From Halieaceae bacterium (GTDB taxonomy: Bacteria > Pseudomonadota > Gammaproteobacteria > Pseudomonadales > Halieaceae), in assembly GCA_902623175.1 (NCBI GenBank), contig CACNSR010000021.1, positions 1-32,847 of the forward strand: a stretch of 32,847 nt of DNA, in the 5' to 3' direction. Under the pieces are notes generated by a model, which was given only the letters and a program-made list of their open reading frames with translations, made no database searches and was not told the DNA's origin. Below are positions 17,889 to 26,087 of the stretch, one piece after another (positions within the stretch are counted from its first letter, which is position 1; each line of letters begins with the position of its first letter). Position numbers and translations under genes: made by a program.

Positions 17889-19106
17889 TTAGCCGCCCCG
17901 CAAATGCTGACTGATGGCAGCTATCGCTGCCTCTAATTCCTGACCATAGGCACTGCCGGAGGCAGCCTGCCCGTTACTGTGTACTGCGATCACCAGCCTC
18001 GTTTTGGGATCAACGGCAATTGTCTGCCCGAAGATACCGTAAGCACCGAAGCGCCCGTCAGCATCAAGCCACCACTTATAACCGTAACCCTCGTAAGCTT
18101 GAGAAGGCGCGGTACTGGCGGCCATCCACTCCTCCGGCAGGACGCGCGTACCATCGGGGAGTACACCATCCGCCAGTGCTAACAAGCCGATACGCGCATA
18201 ATCGCGCAGGGTCGCGCTGATGCAGCAACCCCCGGTTTCCCGATCTTCGGACAGTGACAGCAACCAGTTGGCGTCAGACTCCATACCCATGGGCTGCCAG
18301 ATCTTCTGACTCAAGTACGGCGCCGCATTCATACCAATCGCCGACCGCAGCACCTCTCCCAACAAGTTGCTCTCCGCCGTGTTGTAGTTAAAGCGAGTCC
18401 CTGGAGGCGCCACCCGCGGTAGCTGCGCGAGATAATCAGTGAGCGCTACACCGTTCAGTGCCGCCGCGCGAGCCACGTCCGATTCGGGGTCCTCATAATC
18501 TTCGTTCCATGCAATACCTGAAGCCATCTGCAAGATGTCTTGCACCCTAGACTCGCCATACTCTGAGCCCGCTAGACGCGGCAGGTACCTCACAATCGGG
18601 TCAGCTACGCTGTCGATATAGCCGTCGTGAACGGCCGCTCCGATCAGCAGCGAGGTCACAGACTTGGTCACAGAGAAGCTCACCCACGGCACTTTAGCGC
18701 CATGATCGGCCGCATAGTGCTCCATTAATACGTTGCCGTCCTGCACCACTAGAAAGCCCATCAGGTGCGTACTATCGAGAAGCTCTGCGACCGTCATATC
18801 CCTCTCATTCACGGTAAAGCGGACTCCGCCGAGATCAGCCGGAGCCGCAGGCAGTGGGCTGGCTATGCCACTACTTCGGATCACCCGTGTGGGATACAAC
18901 ACATCAAAATGCGCAAAAGCGATCCGCCGCTCCGCCTGACTCATGAACAGCGGGCTGGCTTCGGCACTGCCACGTGATCCCAGCACCACATCGCCGCGGT
19001 ACTTTTCAATGACCGACTCCAGCGTCGCGATGTCGCTATCCGCGATCACACACCCCGAGGCAATCAAGGCCAATAAACAGGAGAACGAAATCAGTAAACG
19101 CAACAC
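17889..19106 (-). CDS. Exported serine hydrolase, beta-lactamase class C fold
   Basis: About 405 aa, related to class C beta-lactamases, 6-aminohexanoate-dimer hydrolases and esterases. The catalytic S145-x-x-K148 is in SFSVTKS and the Tyr motif Y241-N is in RFNYNTAESN. A C-terminal GYGYKWW and FGAYGIFGQTIAVDP segment replaces the KTG region as in NylB-like enzymes. The GTG at 19106 is chosen because the next residues (LLISFSCLLALIASGC) form a signal peptide, perhaps a lipoprotein one with Cys19, preceded by AAGAGAG. A longer frame from 19286 would bury the signal and overlap the upstream gene. Substrate unknown. It follows the metallopeptidase gene by 124 bp on the same strand. Confidence 0.85.
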   Translation of the reverse strand: MLRLLISFSCLLALIASGCVIADSDIATLESVIEKYRGDVVLGSRGSAEASPLFMSQAERRIAFAHFDVLYPTRVIRSSGIASPLPAAPADLGGVRFTVNERDMTVAELLDSTHLMGFLVVQDGNVLMEHYAADHGAKVPWVSFSVTKSVTSLLIGAAVHDGYIDSVADPIVRYLPRLAGSEYGESRVQDILQMASGIAWNEDYEDPESDVARAAALNGVALTDYLAQLPRVAPPGTRFNYNTAESNLLGEVLRSAIGMNAAPYLSQKIWQPMGMESDANWLLSLSEDRETGGCCISATLRDYARIGLLALADGVLPDGTRVLPEEWMAASTAPSQAYEGYGYKWWLDADGRFGAYGIFGQTIAVDPKTRLVIAVHSNGQAASGSAYGQELEAAIAAISQHLRGG

Positions 19107-19230
19107 GGCGGTAAAACTCTCTTGATAGCGAGCAGCTGTTTTAGCAGGAAGCAGCACTAGGCGAAAGCGCAACTGCCCCCAAACAAACAAAAGCAAGCGA
19201 CGCTCCGCGGCCCGCAAGCCATTCAGAATC

Positions 19231-21663
19231 TCAAATCGGCGATCCCGGTGGCACCTTGACCGGCGCGACCTGCAATGGTCGTTCACTGGCCATAACGCCC
19301 TGAATCAAGCGTTCAATCAGCAGGCCATGAGCACGCCAGCCTGAATCTCTGGAGCGCGCCTGTTTTTGCGCATCCTCCGCAATCTCAGTCAGCGACAGCA
19401 TGGCGTCGGCACGCACCTGCGCGGCGGCGTTTTCGTTGTTTACCAACGCACCCAGTTCATTGACCCAGGTCAGTTGTACGCGGCGCTCCATGATGCCGAG
19501 AGCACCGTTGCTTTGTGCAGCCCACATGTGCGCCCTGCCCTCCCGAAGTACCTCGGCAAAGTCGGGTAGCGTGTCAGTGACCATGCCCTGGTTGTTTAAG
19601 CGAGCGGCGCGCCGAGGGTCCAACAGTTCACCCACTGTCAGCTGTGCCGCGGTGGCAGCAGCCGCAGCGGGGTCGAACACATACCCTGTCTCACGGGGAA
19701 AAAGCTCTATGCTCGACCCAGATTGCGGCGGCCTTGGGGGGATCGACAGGACCAGCTCGGTTGGCAACATCAGTGTCTCGGGCGAGAGGGTATCCAGCAT
19801 GCTGGCGAGCGCGGTTCGCTGAGCCGCGGCCGCCACTGGCTGCGACGAGCGCTGCCCGTCACCCCGCATCGCATAGGTGAAGTGCTGCCCCCCCAGCTTG
19901 GTGGCGGCCGCCTGAACCTGATACCGATGCATCAGGTAGGTGGGCACGAGGACATCCTCAAGGTGCGCCATGGGCTCACCCACCTGTATCACCCGCTCCG
20001 AAAAACCCGCCAACGCAGCAGCGCGCACCGCCATAACACGATTTAATTCGGCCACCGGGTCACTGCCGTTGTCCCACAAGCTCCCCAGCGGGTGTGCAGG
20101 GCCTGCCTCTGATCGCTGGCTACCCCGTGCATGTTCATCCGCCACGAACTCGAAACCCGCAGCCAAGGTATCAGCCATGATCGCCGCTCTACCCAAGTCG
20201 CTATCGGCCTCGGGTGGAAAATCCTGATAGCCCCAGAGAATGGCGCGCTCGTCCCAATCACCAATGCCCTCATCATAAGCATCGGTAACGTCGATCTCGC
20301 CATTCGAATCAATAGTGACTAATGGATGAGGGTAATCCATGACAGACCCACGATCTTGAGTACTCGCCGCAAAGTTATGCGCGAGACCCAAGGTGTGCCC
20401 CACTTCATGGGCCGATAGTTGCCGAATACGCGCCAGCGCAAAGGCCTTAAGCCGGTCGATTTTCGGGTCGTCGTCGTAGGGGGCCAGCAAGCCCTCCGCG
20501 ATTAAATAATCCTGCCTAACTCTTAACGAGCCCAAGGTCACGTGGCCTTTGATTATCTCCTGCGTGCGCGGGTCACGAATGCTGGCGCCATAGGACCAGC
20601 CGCGAGTAGAGCGATGCACCCACTGGATCACGTTGTAGCGCACGTCCATCGGGTCAGCGCCTTCCGGTAATAACCGCACCTGGAACGCGTCCTGATATCC
20701 CGCTGCCTCAAACGCTTGGGTCCACCAGCTGGCACCCTCAATCAGCGCACTACGAATGGGTTCGGGGACCCCAGGATCGACATAGTAGACGATCGGCTCA
20801 ACCGCAGGACTTAACGGCGCCGTTGGGTCTGCTTTCTTCAAGCGGTGCCTGCGGGCATACGCGCTCTTGATCGGTGCCTCAATCGGCGACGCGTAGTCGT
20901 AGACCAGCGTGGCCTCGCCATCCTCAATAAACCCGGCGCGAGGGTCGTAGGCGATTGGTTCGTAGCCGTTATCGGGTGGGCGGACAAAAGAATGGTGACT
21001 ATGCACCGTCACCGCTGACGCATCGGGTGCGACCGTGGCGAGTAATTTGCCCTGCGGCTCACCGGTATAGGTCAGCAACGCATCGATCTCGGTATTGTCA
21101 GGAAAGCTTCGGGTTCTCGGCAGATGGACCACCGAGCGCGAGGGCTCAACGCGATAGCTCCCCTCGCCCTGCGCCTTCAGCCAGCGTCCAAGCGCCATCG
21201 CATCACGTTGCACGAAGTCGGTCAGATCAATAATCAGCTGCCCGTCGCCTTCCGCGGCGACCTCGAACCCCCACAGTACCGACTGGGCAAACGCCTCCGC
21301 GACGGCTGCGCGTTCTGCGGCGCTCTCACTGCGCGCCACATAGCGGGTATTAAGGGCTTTGAGCAACACCTTGCTACCCACGCGCTCAAACTGCACCAAA
21401 TGGGTATCCCCAAGGCGGCCACGGTCCAATCCCAAGTCATTTGAGCCGACGCCCTGCGAGAGCCCGGTGTAATAGATGAATGGCCCGTCGAGGCCGCCGA
21501 TATCTGCGTGCAGATCACCGCTATCCGAATCCCAATAGAGCGGCAGGAAACCGGGCATCGACTCGGCATCCGCCAGGAACGCCTCAGGAGCTGCCGCCGC
21601 CTCTACGCGGACGCCAGCGGCCAGCAGGATGAAAGCCCACAATGCCACTAGCATTTTTGCCAT
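19231..21663 (-). CDS. Secreted zinc metallopeptidase, metzincin type (DUF5117/DUF4953-like)
   Basis: Large exported protease of about 810 aa. The signal peptide is MAKMLVALWAFILLAAGVRVEA; the ATG at 21663 has GGAGGAG seven bases upstream, and longer in-frame starts are less likely. Residues 419-429 read HEVGHTLGLAH, the full HExxHxxGxxH zinc motif of metzincins, and SVMDYPHP downstream may supply the Met-turn. The N-terminal ~300 residues resemble the conserved pro-like region of this family; the C-terminal ~250 residues form the family-specific extension. Expected in the periplasm or outside the cell. No substrate can be proposed. It ends 124 bp before the hydrolase. Confidence 0.85.
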   Translation of the reverse strand: MAKMLVALWAFILLAAGVRVEAAAAPEAFLADAESMPGFLPLYWDSDSGDLHADIGGLDGPFIYYTGLSQGVGSNDLGLDRGRLGDTHLVQFERVGSKVLLKALNTRYVARSESAAERAAVAEAFAQSVLWGFEVAAEGDGQLIIDLTDFVQRDAMALGRWLKAQGEGSYRVEPSRSVVHLPRTRSFPDNTEIDALLTYTGEPQGKLLATVAPDASAVTVHSHHSFVRPPDNGYEPIAYDPRAGFIEDGEATLVYDYASPIEAPIKSAYARRHRLKKADPTAPLSPAVEPIVYYVDPGVPEPIRSALIEGASWWTQAFEAAGYQDAFQVRLLPEGADPMDVRYNVIQWVHRSTRGWSYGASIRDPRTQEIIKGHVTLGSLRVRQDYLIAEGLLAPYDDDPKIDRLKAFALARIRQLSAHEVGHTLGLAHNFAASTQDRGSVMDYPHPLVTIDSNGEIDVTDAYDEGIGDWDERAILWGYQDFPPEADSDLGRAAIMADTLAAGFEFVADEHARGSQRSEAGPAHPLGSLWDNGSDPVAELNRVMAVRAAALAGFSERVIQVGEPMAHLEDVLVPTYLMHRYQVQAAATKLGGQHFTYAMRGDGQRSSQPVAAAAQRTALASMLDTLSPETLMLPTELVLSIPPRPPQSGSSIELFPRETGYVFDPAAAAATAAQLTVGELLDPRRAARLNNQGMVTDTLPDFAEVLREGRAHMWAAQSNGALGIMERRVQLTWVNELGALVNNENAAAQVRADAMLSLTEIAEDAQKQARSRDSGWRAHGLLIERLIQGVMASERPLQVAPVKVPPGSPI

Positions 21664-21770
21664 CGCCCGCTCCTCCAAATAATCCATAGCGATCACGGCA
21701 TTGTGGCGGCGTTCGCGTTGCTGGGGCAAGGCCTTGCGAGAACTACGCGCGCCTGCGCATTATTACTGAG

Positions 21771-21797
21771 TGGACATTCCCGCTTATGCGTTACACT
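21771..21797 (+). promoter_or_regulatory. Probable ssrA promoter
   Basis: TGGACA (21771-21776) and TACACT (21792-21797), spacing 15, just before the mature tmRNA 5' end at 21813. The spacing is short and the extra leader of a few bases would be removed by RNase P, as is normal for pre-tmRNA. Confidence 0.4.
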
Positions 21798-21812
21798 GTA
21801 GAGGTTCAATAT

Positions 21813-22203
21813 GGGGGCGTTACGGATTCGACGACGGTAACGAAACCTGCGGTGCATGCCGTGATGGTAGCCAATCACGTAAATCCAAAGCTGCAAACTA
21901 TTAGTTGCCAATGACGACAACTACGGTGCACAACTGGCTGCGTAAGTAGCCCTTTGTAACACCACCCAGGTGCTTCGGCCCTGGCGGTCGCAAGCAAGGT
22001 GCCAGTACCGCGCTTTTGACTGTCATATAGAACTGGATCGCAGTGACTGATGTCTCGGCTGCCACTGTTAAATTTTTCGAGACTCGCGGTCAACGTCCTG
22101 ACCGTTGGGCTGTTGTCCGTTAAATCAATTAACGGAAACTAAGCATGTAGAGCCAAAGGCAGAGTGCTGGCGGACGCGGGTTCGACTCCCGCCGCCTCCA
22201 CCA
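21813..22203 (+). ncRNA. ssrA: Transfer-messenger RNA (tmRNA, 10Sa RNA)
   Basis: Tags proteins from stalled ribosomes together with SmpB. The 391-nt gene opens with GGGGGCG and GGATTCGAC and closes with a T-arm (GGGTTCGACTCCC) and CGCCTCC-A-CCA. The ends pair over 7 bp and include the G3-U70 pair that makes it an alanine acceptor. The tag frame starts at 21908 and reads ANDDNYGAQLAA, then TAA (21944-21946); with the charged alanine the tag is A-ANDDNYGAQLAA, two residues longer than the common ANDDNYALAA type. The 3' end is encoded, including CCA, and is duplicated at 28691-28728 and 31322-31344 as integration sites. Confidence 0.97.
22178..22203 (+). repeat. Attachment site copy 1 (3' end of ssrA; left end of element A)
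   Basis: The last 26 bases of tmRNA (GGGTTCGACTCCC ... CCA) recur at 28703-28728 with one change, and the last 23 recur at 31322-31344 with one change. This copy is the functional one inside ssrA, directly before the integrase gene. Confidence 0.85.
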
Positions 22204-22256
22204 TATTCAGAGCATCGCCATAACTTTCAACGGGTTATGCGCGGTGCGGCTGATTT

Positions 22257-22298
22257 TGTATCACCCAAAAACATCAATTTGCTACATCGGGTGATACA
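22257..22298 (+). promoter_or_regulatory. 10-bp inverted repeat covering the integrase ribosome site
   Basis: TGTATCACCC (22257-22266) and GGGTGATACA (22289-22298) are perfect inverted repeats with a 22-base loop. The right arm contains GGTGA, the only ribosome-binding-like site before the TTG start at 22301, so the RNA hairpin would hide it. The stem core TATCACCC/GGGTGATA is kept in the second integrase copy (31400-31437) although the loop differs. The right arm also recurs at 28655-28664 near the other end of the element, so it may also be an integrase arm-binding site. Confidence 0.5.
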
Positions 22299-22300
22299 TT

Positions 22301-24001
22301 TTGAAAACAATCCCTTATCTGACTAGCCGCGGTGGCGTCTTCTATTTCAGAAGAGTAGTGCCTCTGAACATTAGATTTTTTATCGGTCGCCGCGAAATAA
22401 TACGATCACTGGGAACACATGATCTGAAAGTCGCACGAAAGGCAGTCATCGAAATGGCAGACGAGCTGGACAAGCTATTTTCAAAGATGCAAATGGGCGC
22501 TGAACTGCTGTCTCCCAACGACTTGGCGGAGTTCTCCAACGCGTTCTGCGCATCTAAAACTCAAGCACTAATAGCCGAAGCTCTAGCTGATTTCGATGAT
22601 CGCAAAATAGAAGACGAAGAGTGGGAAGCCTTTCATGCGCGAACATTTAAACAAGAGATACTCGACGACTTGAGATACAGCCGTCTATCCAGTGCAGAGC
22701 CGGAAGTAGATGCTCTGCTATCCCAACACAATGTTAGCTTGGATCAGGGTAGCGCCCTTTATAAACAGCTGTGCAGAGCGACGTTGCAAGGTCTTGCGGA
22801 TTGCTACGAAAAGGCAGAGATCATCATCAAGGGGGGCTTTGACGATCCACGAGTGGTGGCTGAGCAAACAGTCAACGTTACCCAAATTACTGGCCCCAAT
22901 AGCGGAGATGTGACTTTTGGTATTGCGATAGAGAAATATTTGAACGATCAAAAAACCAGCTGGAGCGCGAAACAATTCACGAACCAATCAGCCAAACTCC
23001 AGTACTTTTTGACTTACCTTTCCGAAGCCAACAACTGTGACGCCACACAGTTCGCCTTATCGTCAGTTACCAGCGCGATAGCTCGGAGTTACAAAGAGCA
23101 TCTTCAAGTAGCGCCATCAAACGCCAAAAAGAAATATCCGAATCTGTCGCCGATTGAGCAAGTTAAGGCCGCTAGGCAGGACAACGCAGCTCCGATGAGT
23201 TCGGAAACGCAGAACAATTACTTGCAGTGTCTAAGCACCCTCTACAGCTTTGCTGAATCTGAATTGGATTATCAGGACAAGAATCCGTTCAAAGGGCGTG
23301 GCTACGCAAAAGCAACGAGGCAAAAGGCACGTGATCGCAGATCCGCTTTTAGTAACGACCAGCTGACCAAACTATTCTCTTCTCCAATTTACATGGGCTG
23401 TAAGTCGCTACCCACCTGTCATACAGAGGGCAGATTGATACCCCGCGATTCCAACAAGTACTGGGTTCCCTTGATTGGTCTATTCACGGGTATGCGACTG
23501 CAAGAGATCCTTCAGCTGTATCTTGAGGATGTCTACCAGCACGATGGGTTATGGGTTTTTGATTTAAACGTGAACCATCCAGACAAAAAACTGAAGTCCC
23601 TGCAATCAAAACGCCTCGTGCCGATTCACTCAGATCTAATTGAACTGGGGTTGATTGATCTGTGGAAAAAGAAAGGAACAGATTTAAAAGACAAACGACT
23701 CTTTGAAGACGCCAAAGTTGCTAGTGACGGCACTTACTCCAGTACCTTTTCCAAGTGGTTTAGTCGCTATCTAACGAATATTGGCATCAAGACGGGCAAG
23801 ACCAGTTTCCATTCATTGCGCCATAACATGAAAGATGGGTTCAGAAATTCGGGAGCTTCAGATGAGCTGGCTGAGAATTTCATGGGACGATCAACGGGTA
23901 CTACAGGTGAAGCATATGGAAGCGGCTATTCGGTACAAAGCCTTCACGATGCCCTACACAAAATTAAATTTACAACTCAAGCCTCTGTTTTAAAAAACTG
24001 A
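22301..24001 (+). CDS. int: Tyrosine recombinase (site-specific integrase) of the ssrA island
   Basis: Integrates and excises the island at the ssrA 3' end. The 566-aa product opens with the YLTSRGGVFYFRRVVP element of DUF6538-type integrases. It then has a core-binding region (about 200-340) and the catalytic domain: R399 in TGMRLQE, the lysine hairpin near KSLQSKRLVPIHSD, H504-x-x-R507 in HSLRHN, an Arg in place of the usual second His in FMGRSTG, and the nucleophile Y539 (or Y543) in EAYGSGY. The start is TTG (22301); an in-frame stop lies just upstream. It begins 97 bp after the tmRNA end on the same strand, so readthrough from ssrA would transcribe it. Confidence 0.92.
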   Translation: MKTIPYLTSRGGVFYFRRVVPLNIRFFIGRREIIRSLGTHDLKVARKAVIEMADELDKLFSKMQMGAELLSPNDLAEFSNAFCASKTQALIAEALADFDDRKIEDEEWEAFHARTFKQEILDDLRYSRLSSAEPEVDALLSQHNVSLDQGSALYKQLCRATLQGLADCYEKAEIIIKGGFDDPRVVAEQTVNVTQITGPNSGDVTFGIAIEKYLNDQKTSWSAKQFTNQSAKLQYFLTYLSEANNCDATQFALSSVTSAIARSYKEHLQVAPSNAKKKYPNLSPIEQVKAARQDNAAPMSSETQNNYLQCLSTLYSFAESELDYQDKNPFKGRGYAKATRQKARDRRSAFSNDQLTKLFSSPIYMGCKSLPTCHTEGRLIPRDSNKYWVPLIGLFTGMRLQEILQLYLEDVYQHDGLWVFDLNVNHPDKKLKSLQSKRLVPIHSDLIELGLIDLWKKKGTDLKDKRLFEDAKVASDGTYSSTFSKWFSRYLTNIGIKTGKTSFHSLRHNMKDGFRNSGASDELAENFMGRSTGTTGEAYGSGYSVQSLHDALHKIKFTTQASVLKN

Positions 24002-24152
24002 AGGGAAGTAATAAAAGGATGATTTACTGGTTATTTTTTAACCACATATCCCATAATTTAAAAGCCTCATTTGGGCGCTATCAGCTCACTACTTTAAAGG
24101 TCTATATAGGTGTTCATATCTACCTAATCCCCCCTATGAGCCAAAAGTTGTC

Positions 24153-25352
24153 ATGCCCAAACTGAATTTATTTTTGAGTGCAGATGTGGAGGTTGAAGCT
24201 TCTAATATTATTTTTAATCAGTCCCTTTTAGCCCCCGAACCAACACTACGTACCAAAGCACAGCGAAAGGCCCTCCACTGCATTTTGAGCAATGTGGGCA
24301 AGTACAAAACACAACCCATCTTGTTCAACATGCGCAATCAGGCTAATGCGCCTGAGCAATACAATCCGCATGGTTATGGTCATAAACCACTTCTGGATGT
24401 TCTCAAACAGCTACAGCGGAATGGATTGTTGACCATCAAGAAAGGAACAGCTCGCTACCTGAAAAGAGCAGACGGAGACTTTGAAGAAGCCAAACTTTCG
24501 TCCTTCAGTGCAACGATTGAGCTAGTCAGCTTATGTACTGAGCTGGGATATACCCCCAAAGCGACAGCCTCAAATCCCCAGCAGTATGTCGAACTAAAGA
24601 ATATGGGCGGCAAGCTTATCCGGTTTGAGGAGACACCCTACTCCGACCATACCAACGCGCTAATGGCTGAGTATTGCGATTACCTGAATGAGCAACATAT
24701 TGAGGTGGATGGGGAGGAGCTTGGGTATTTTCATCTCGTAAGGAAGTACAAAGACTGGGACGGGTCAAGGAAGCTGACACATGGAGGGAGAATATGGCAT
24801 CCATTCGTCTCCTTTAGTGGTGCAAAGCGCGGACGCGCCAAGATAAACGGCTCGCCTGTAGTCACCGTTGATTACCCAGCTAGCGTGTTGAATGTTCTGT
24901 ACAAGCTGACGACAGGTAAATTCCTAGAGGGCGAAGACCCATACTCTGTAGATTCGCTGGCGCGATCCACGGTTAAGTATCTTTGCAACTGCATGATTAA
25001 CAACCCTTCTCAACTGTCTGCCGCCAGCGCAGCGACAAACAGGTTAGATGAGCTAACCAAAGCCGAAAGGAAGCAATTTCAAGAGGATCGAAAAAGGCAC
25101 ACCAGCATAAAGGCGATGATGAAGCTCATCACCGACCGCAACGCCCCAATCGCAGAATGCTTCTTCCAAGGTAAAGCCGCAGGTCAACGGTACGCTTGGC
25201 ACGAGCAGAACCTAGTCTTTGAAGTCGCAAGACTGCTTGCGCGTATGGATGTTCCAGCCTTAACAGTCCATGACGAATTTATCGTTCCCGTCGACATGGT
25301 CGAAGCAGTTCATGAGGTGAGGTATACGACGGGATTTGAAGGGCTTTGGTAA
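24153..25352 (+). CDS. Unknown island protein with winged helix and family-A-polymerase-like palm motifs
   Basis: 399 aa, not recognised as a named family. Residues about 30-105 look like a winged helix (LRTKAQRKALHCILSNVGKY to LLDVLKQLQRNGLLTIKKG in outline). The rest recalls a reduced DNA polymerase I palm: VTVDYPASVLNVLY (D240) resembles motif A (DYSQIELR), followed at the expected distance by GEDPYSV; R315 to K320 precede a helix as in motif B; and LTVHDEF (H373-D374-E375) is an exact motif-C core. No 3'-5' exonuclease motifs and no room for a thumb are seen. It follows int by 151 bp, same strand. A role in element replication or excision is a guess; polymerase activity is unproven. A degraded copy of its last codons lies at 25908-25967. 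Confidence 0.6.
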   Translation: MPKLNLFLSADVEVEASNIIFNQSLLAPEPTLRTKAQRKALHCILSNVGKYKTQPILFNMRNQANAPEQYNPHGYGHKPLLDVLKQLQRNGLLTIKKGTARYLKRADGDFEEAKLSSFSATIELVSLCTELGYTPKATASNPQQYVELKNMGGKLIRFEETPYSDHTNALMAEYCDYLNEQHIEVDGEELGYFHLVRKYKDWDGSRKLTHGGRIWHPFVSFSGAKRGRAKINGSPVVTVDYPASVLNVLYKLTTGKFLEGEDPYSVDSLARSTVKYLCNCMINNPSQLSAASAATNRLDELTKAERKQFQEDRKRHTSIKAMMKLITDRNAPIAECFFQGKAAGQRYAWHEQNLVFEVARLLARMDVPALTVHDEFIVPVDMVEAVHEVRYTTGFEGLW

Positions 25353-25382
25353 ATCTTCCTCTGCTCCACAGCGGCCTGAGCA

Positions 25383-25733
25383 TTAGTCAATGACACATTG
25401 GAGAGACCATGCCAAATCGGATAACAGTGGGCCGTCACCCCCTCCTTTCATCTGATACAGCAATTTAAGTGTCTGTAAGTCGAGCGTGACGGTGAGATGC
25501 TTATTCACCCGGGCAGAAACTTTAGTTGAGTTCGCGTCAATTCCAGAATAGACCGTCCAATTTTTTGAGGCTGGCTTCTTCACTCTGAATTCGTCCCTAT
25601 CCAAATCAATGAACACTTTCTCCCGTGTTTTCTCGTTCTGATTTTCCTGAATACAGTCCAAATTTATTGGTACGGCGCTAGCCGATGCGCTTACAACGAG
25701 CGCTACAAACATTGAGACCTTTTGAATCTTCAT
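25383..25733 (-). CDS. Small exported protein with two cysteines, unknown function
   Basis: 116 aa; the ATG at 25733 follows GAGGAA. A clear signal peptide (MKIQKVSMFVALVVSASASA) leaves a mature protein of about 96 residues with one Cys near each end (LDC and LQC), probably a disulfide in the periplasm. The pattern LDC, VFIDLDRDEFRV, LDLQTLKLLYQ, LQC is shared in outline with the lipoprotein at 28069-28452. It is convergent with the polymerase-like gene and lies in a segment that looks inserted between two copies of that gene's 3' end. No known domain recognised. Confidence 0.65.
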   Translation of the reverse strand: MKIQKVSMFVALVVSASASAVPINLDCIQENQNEKTREKVFIDLDRDEFRVKKPASKNWTVYSGIDANSTKVSARVNKHLTVTLDLQTLKLLYQMKGGGDGPLLSDLAWSLQCVID

Positions 25734-25803
25734 GCTTTAAGTTCCTCGCCTCACTTTTCCGATTTTAGCCACGTGAACTCCTGACTGATAGCACTAGCTC
25801 TAA

Positions 25804-25910
25804 TCAAACCCGTTCATCACCCTCAGACATCGCACTCATGGCCCTCAGAGCCGCATAGGCGGTTCGTCTAGACTGAGCGACCTGCTCTGAAATCATTGCG
25901 CTAGTGGTGG
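25804..25910 (-). pseudogene. Truncated copy of the 3' end of the 91-aa island gene
   Basis: Nearly identical to 27649-27755 over about 85 bp: the shared product end is QSRRTAYAALRAMSAMSEGD. Here the stop codon has changed and the frame runs on to ERV before a TGA at 25804-25806. Upstream codons are missing; at about 25908 the sequence switches to the 3' end of the polymerase-like gene. It marks a recombination scar inside element A. Confidence 0.7.
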
Positions 25911-25967
25911 GTCCAGGTAGTACATGAGGTTAGGTATACGACGGGTTTTGAAGGCTTTTTAGCCTAG
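25908..25967 (+). pseudogene. Residual 3' end of a second polymerase-like gene
   Basis: Matches 25298-25352 closely; readable as VHEVRYTTGFEGFLA and then TAG, against VHEVRYTTGFEGLW in the intact gene. No body of the gene precedes it. The rest of 25734-26087 holds no gene; this piece and the truncated copy before it are its only recognisable contents. Confidence 0.7.
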
Positions 25968-26087
25968 AGCAAGTGCTCCTTTCGTTTGCACGACGCCTCT
26001 AATATTTTTATCTGATATTCAAAAGGCTCTTCACCAACACGTTGCAAAGCTACTGTGGGACGCAGTACCGTGCCCGAGAGGTCATTC

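Noticed and set aside
19107-19286. 60-residue N-terminal extension of the serine hydrolase
   Set aside because: It is arginine-rich, would bury the signal peptide and overlaps the upstream gene; the GTG at 19106 is preferred.
22105-22326. A small gene overlapping the ssrA 3' end and int start
   Set aside because: It reads through the structured tmRNA end and only continues because of chance open frame; no ribosome site.
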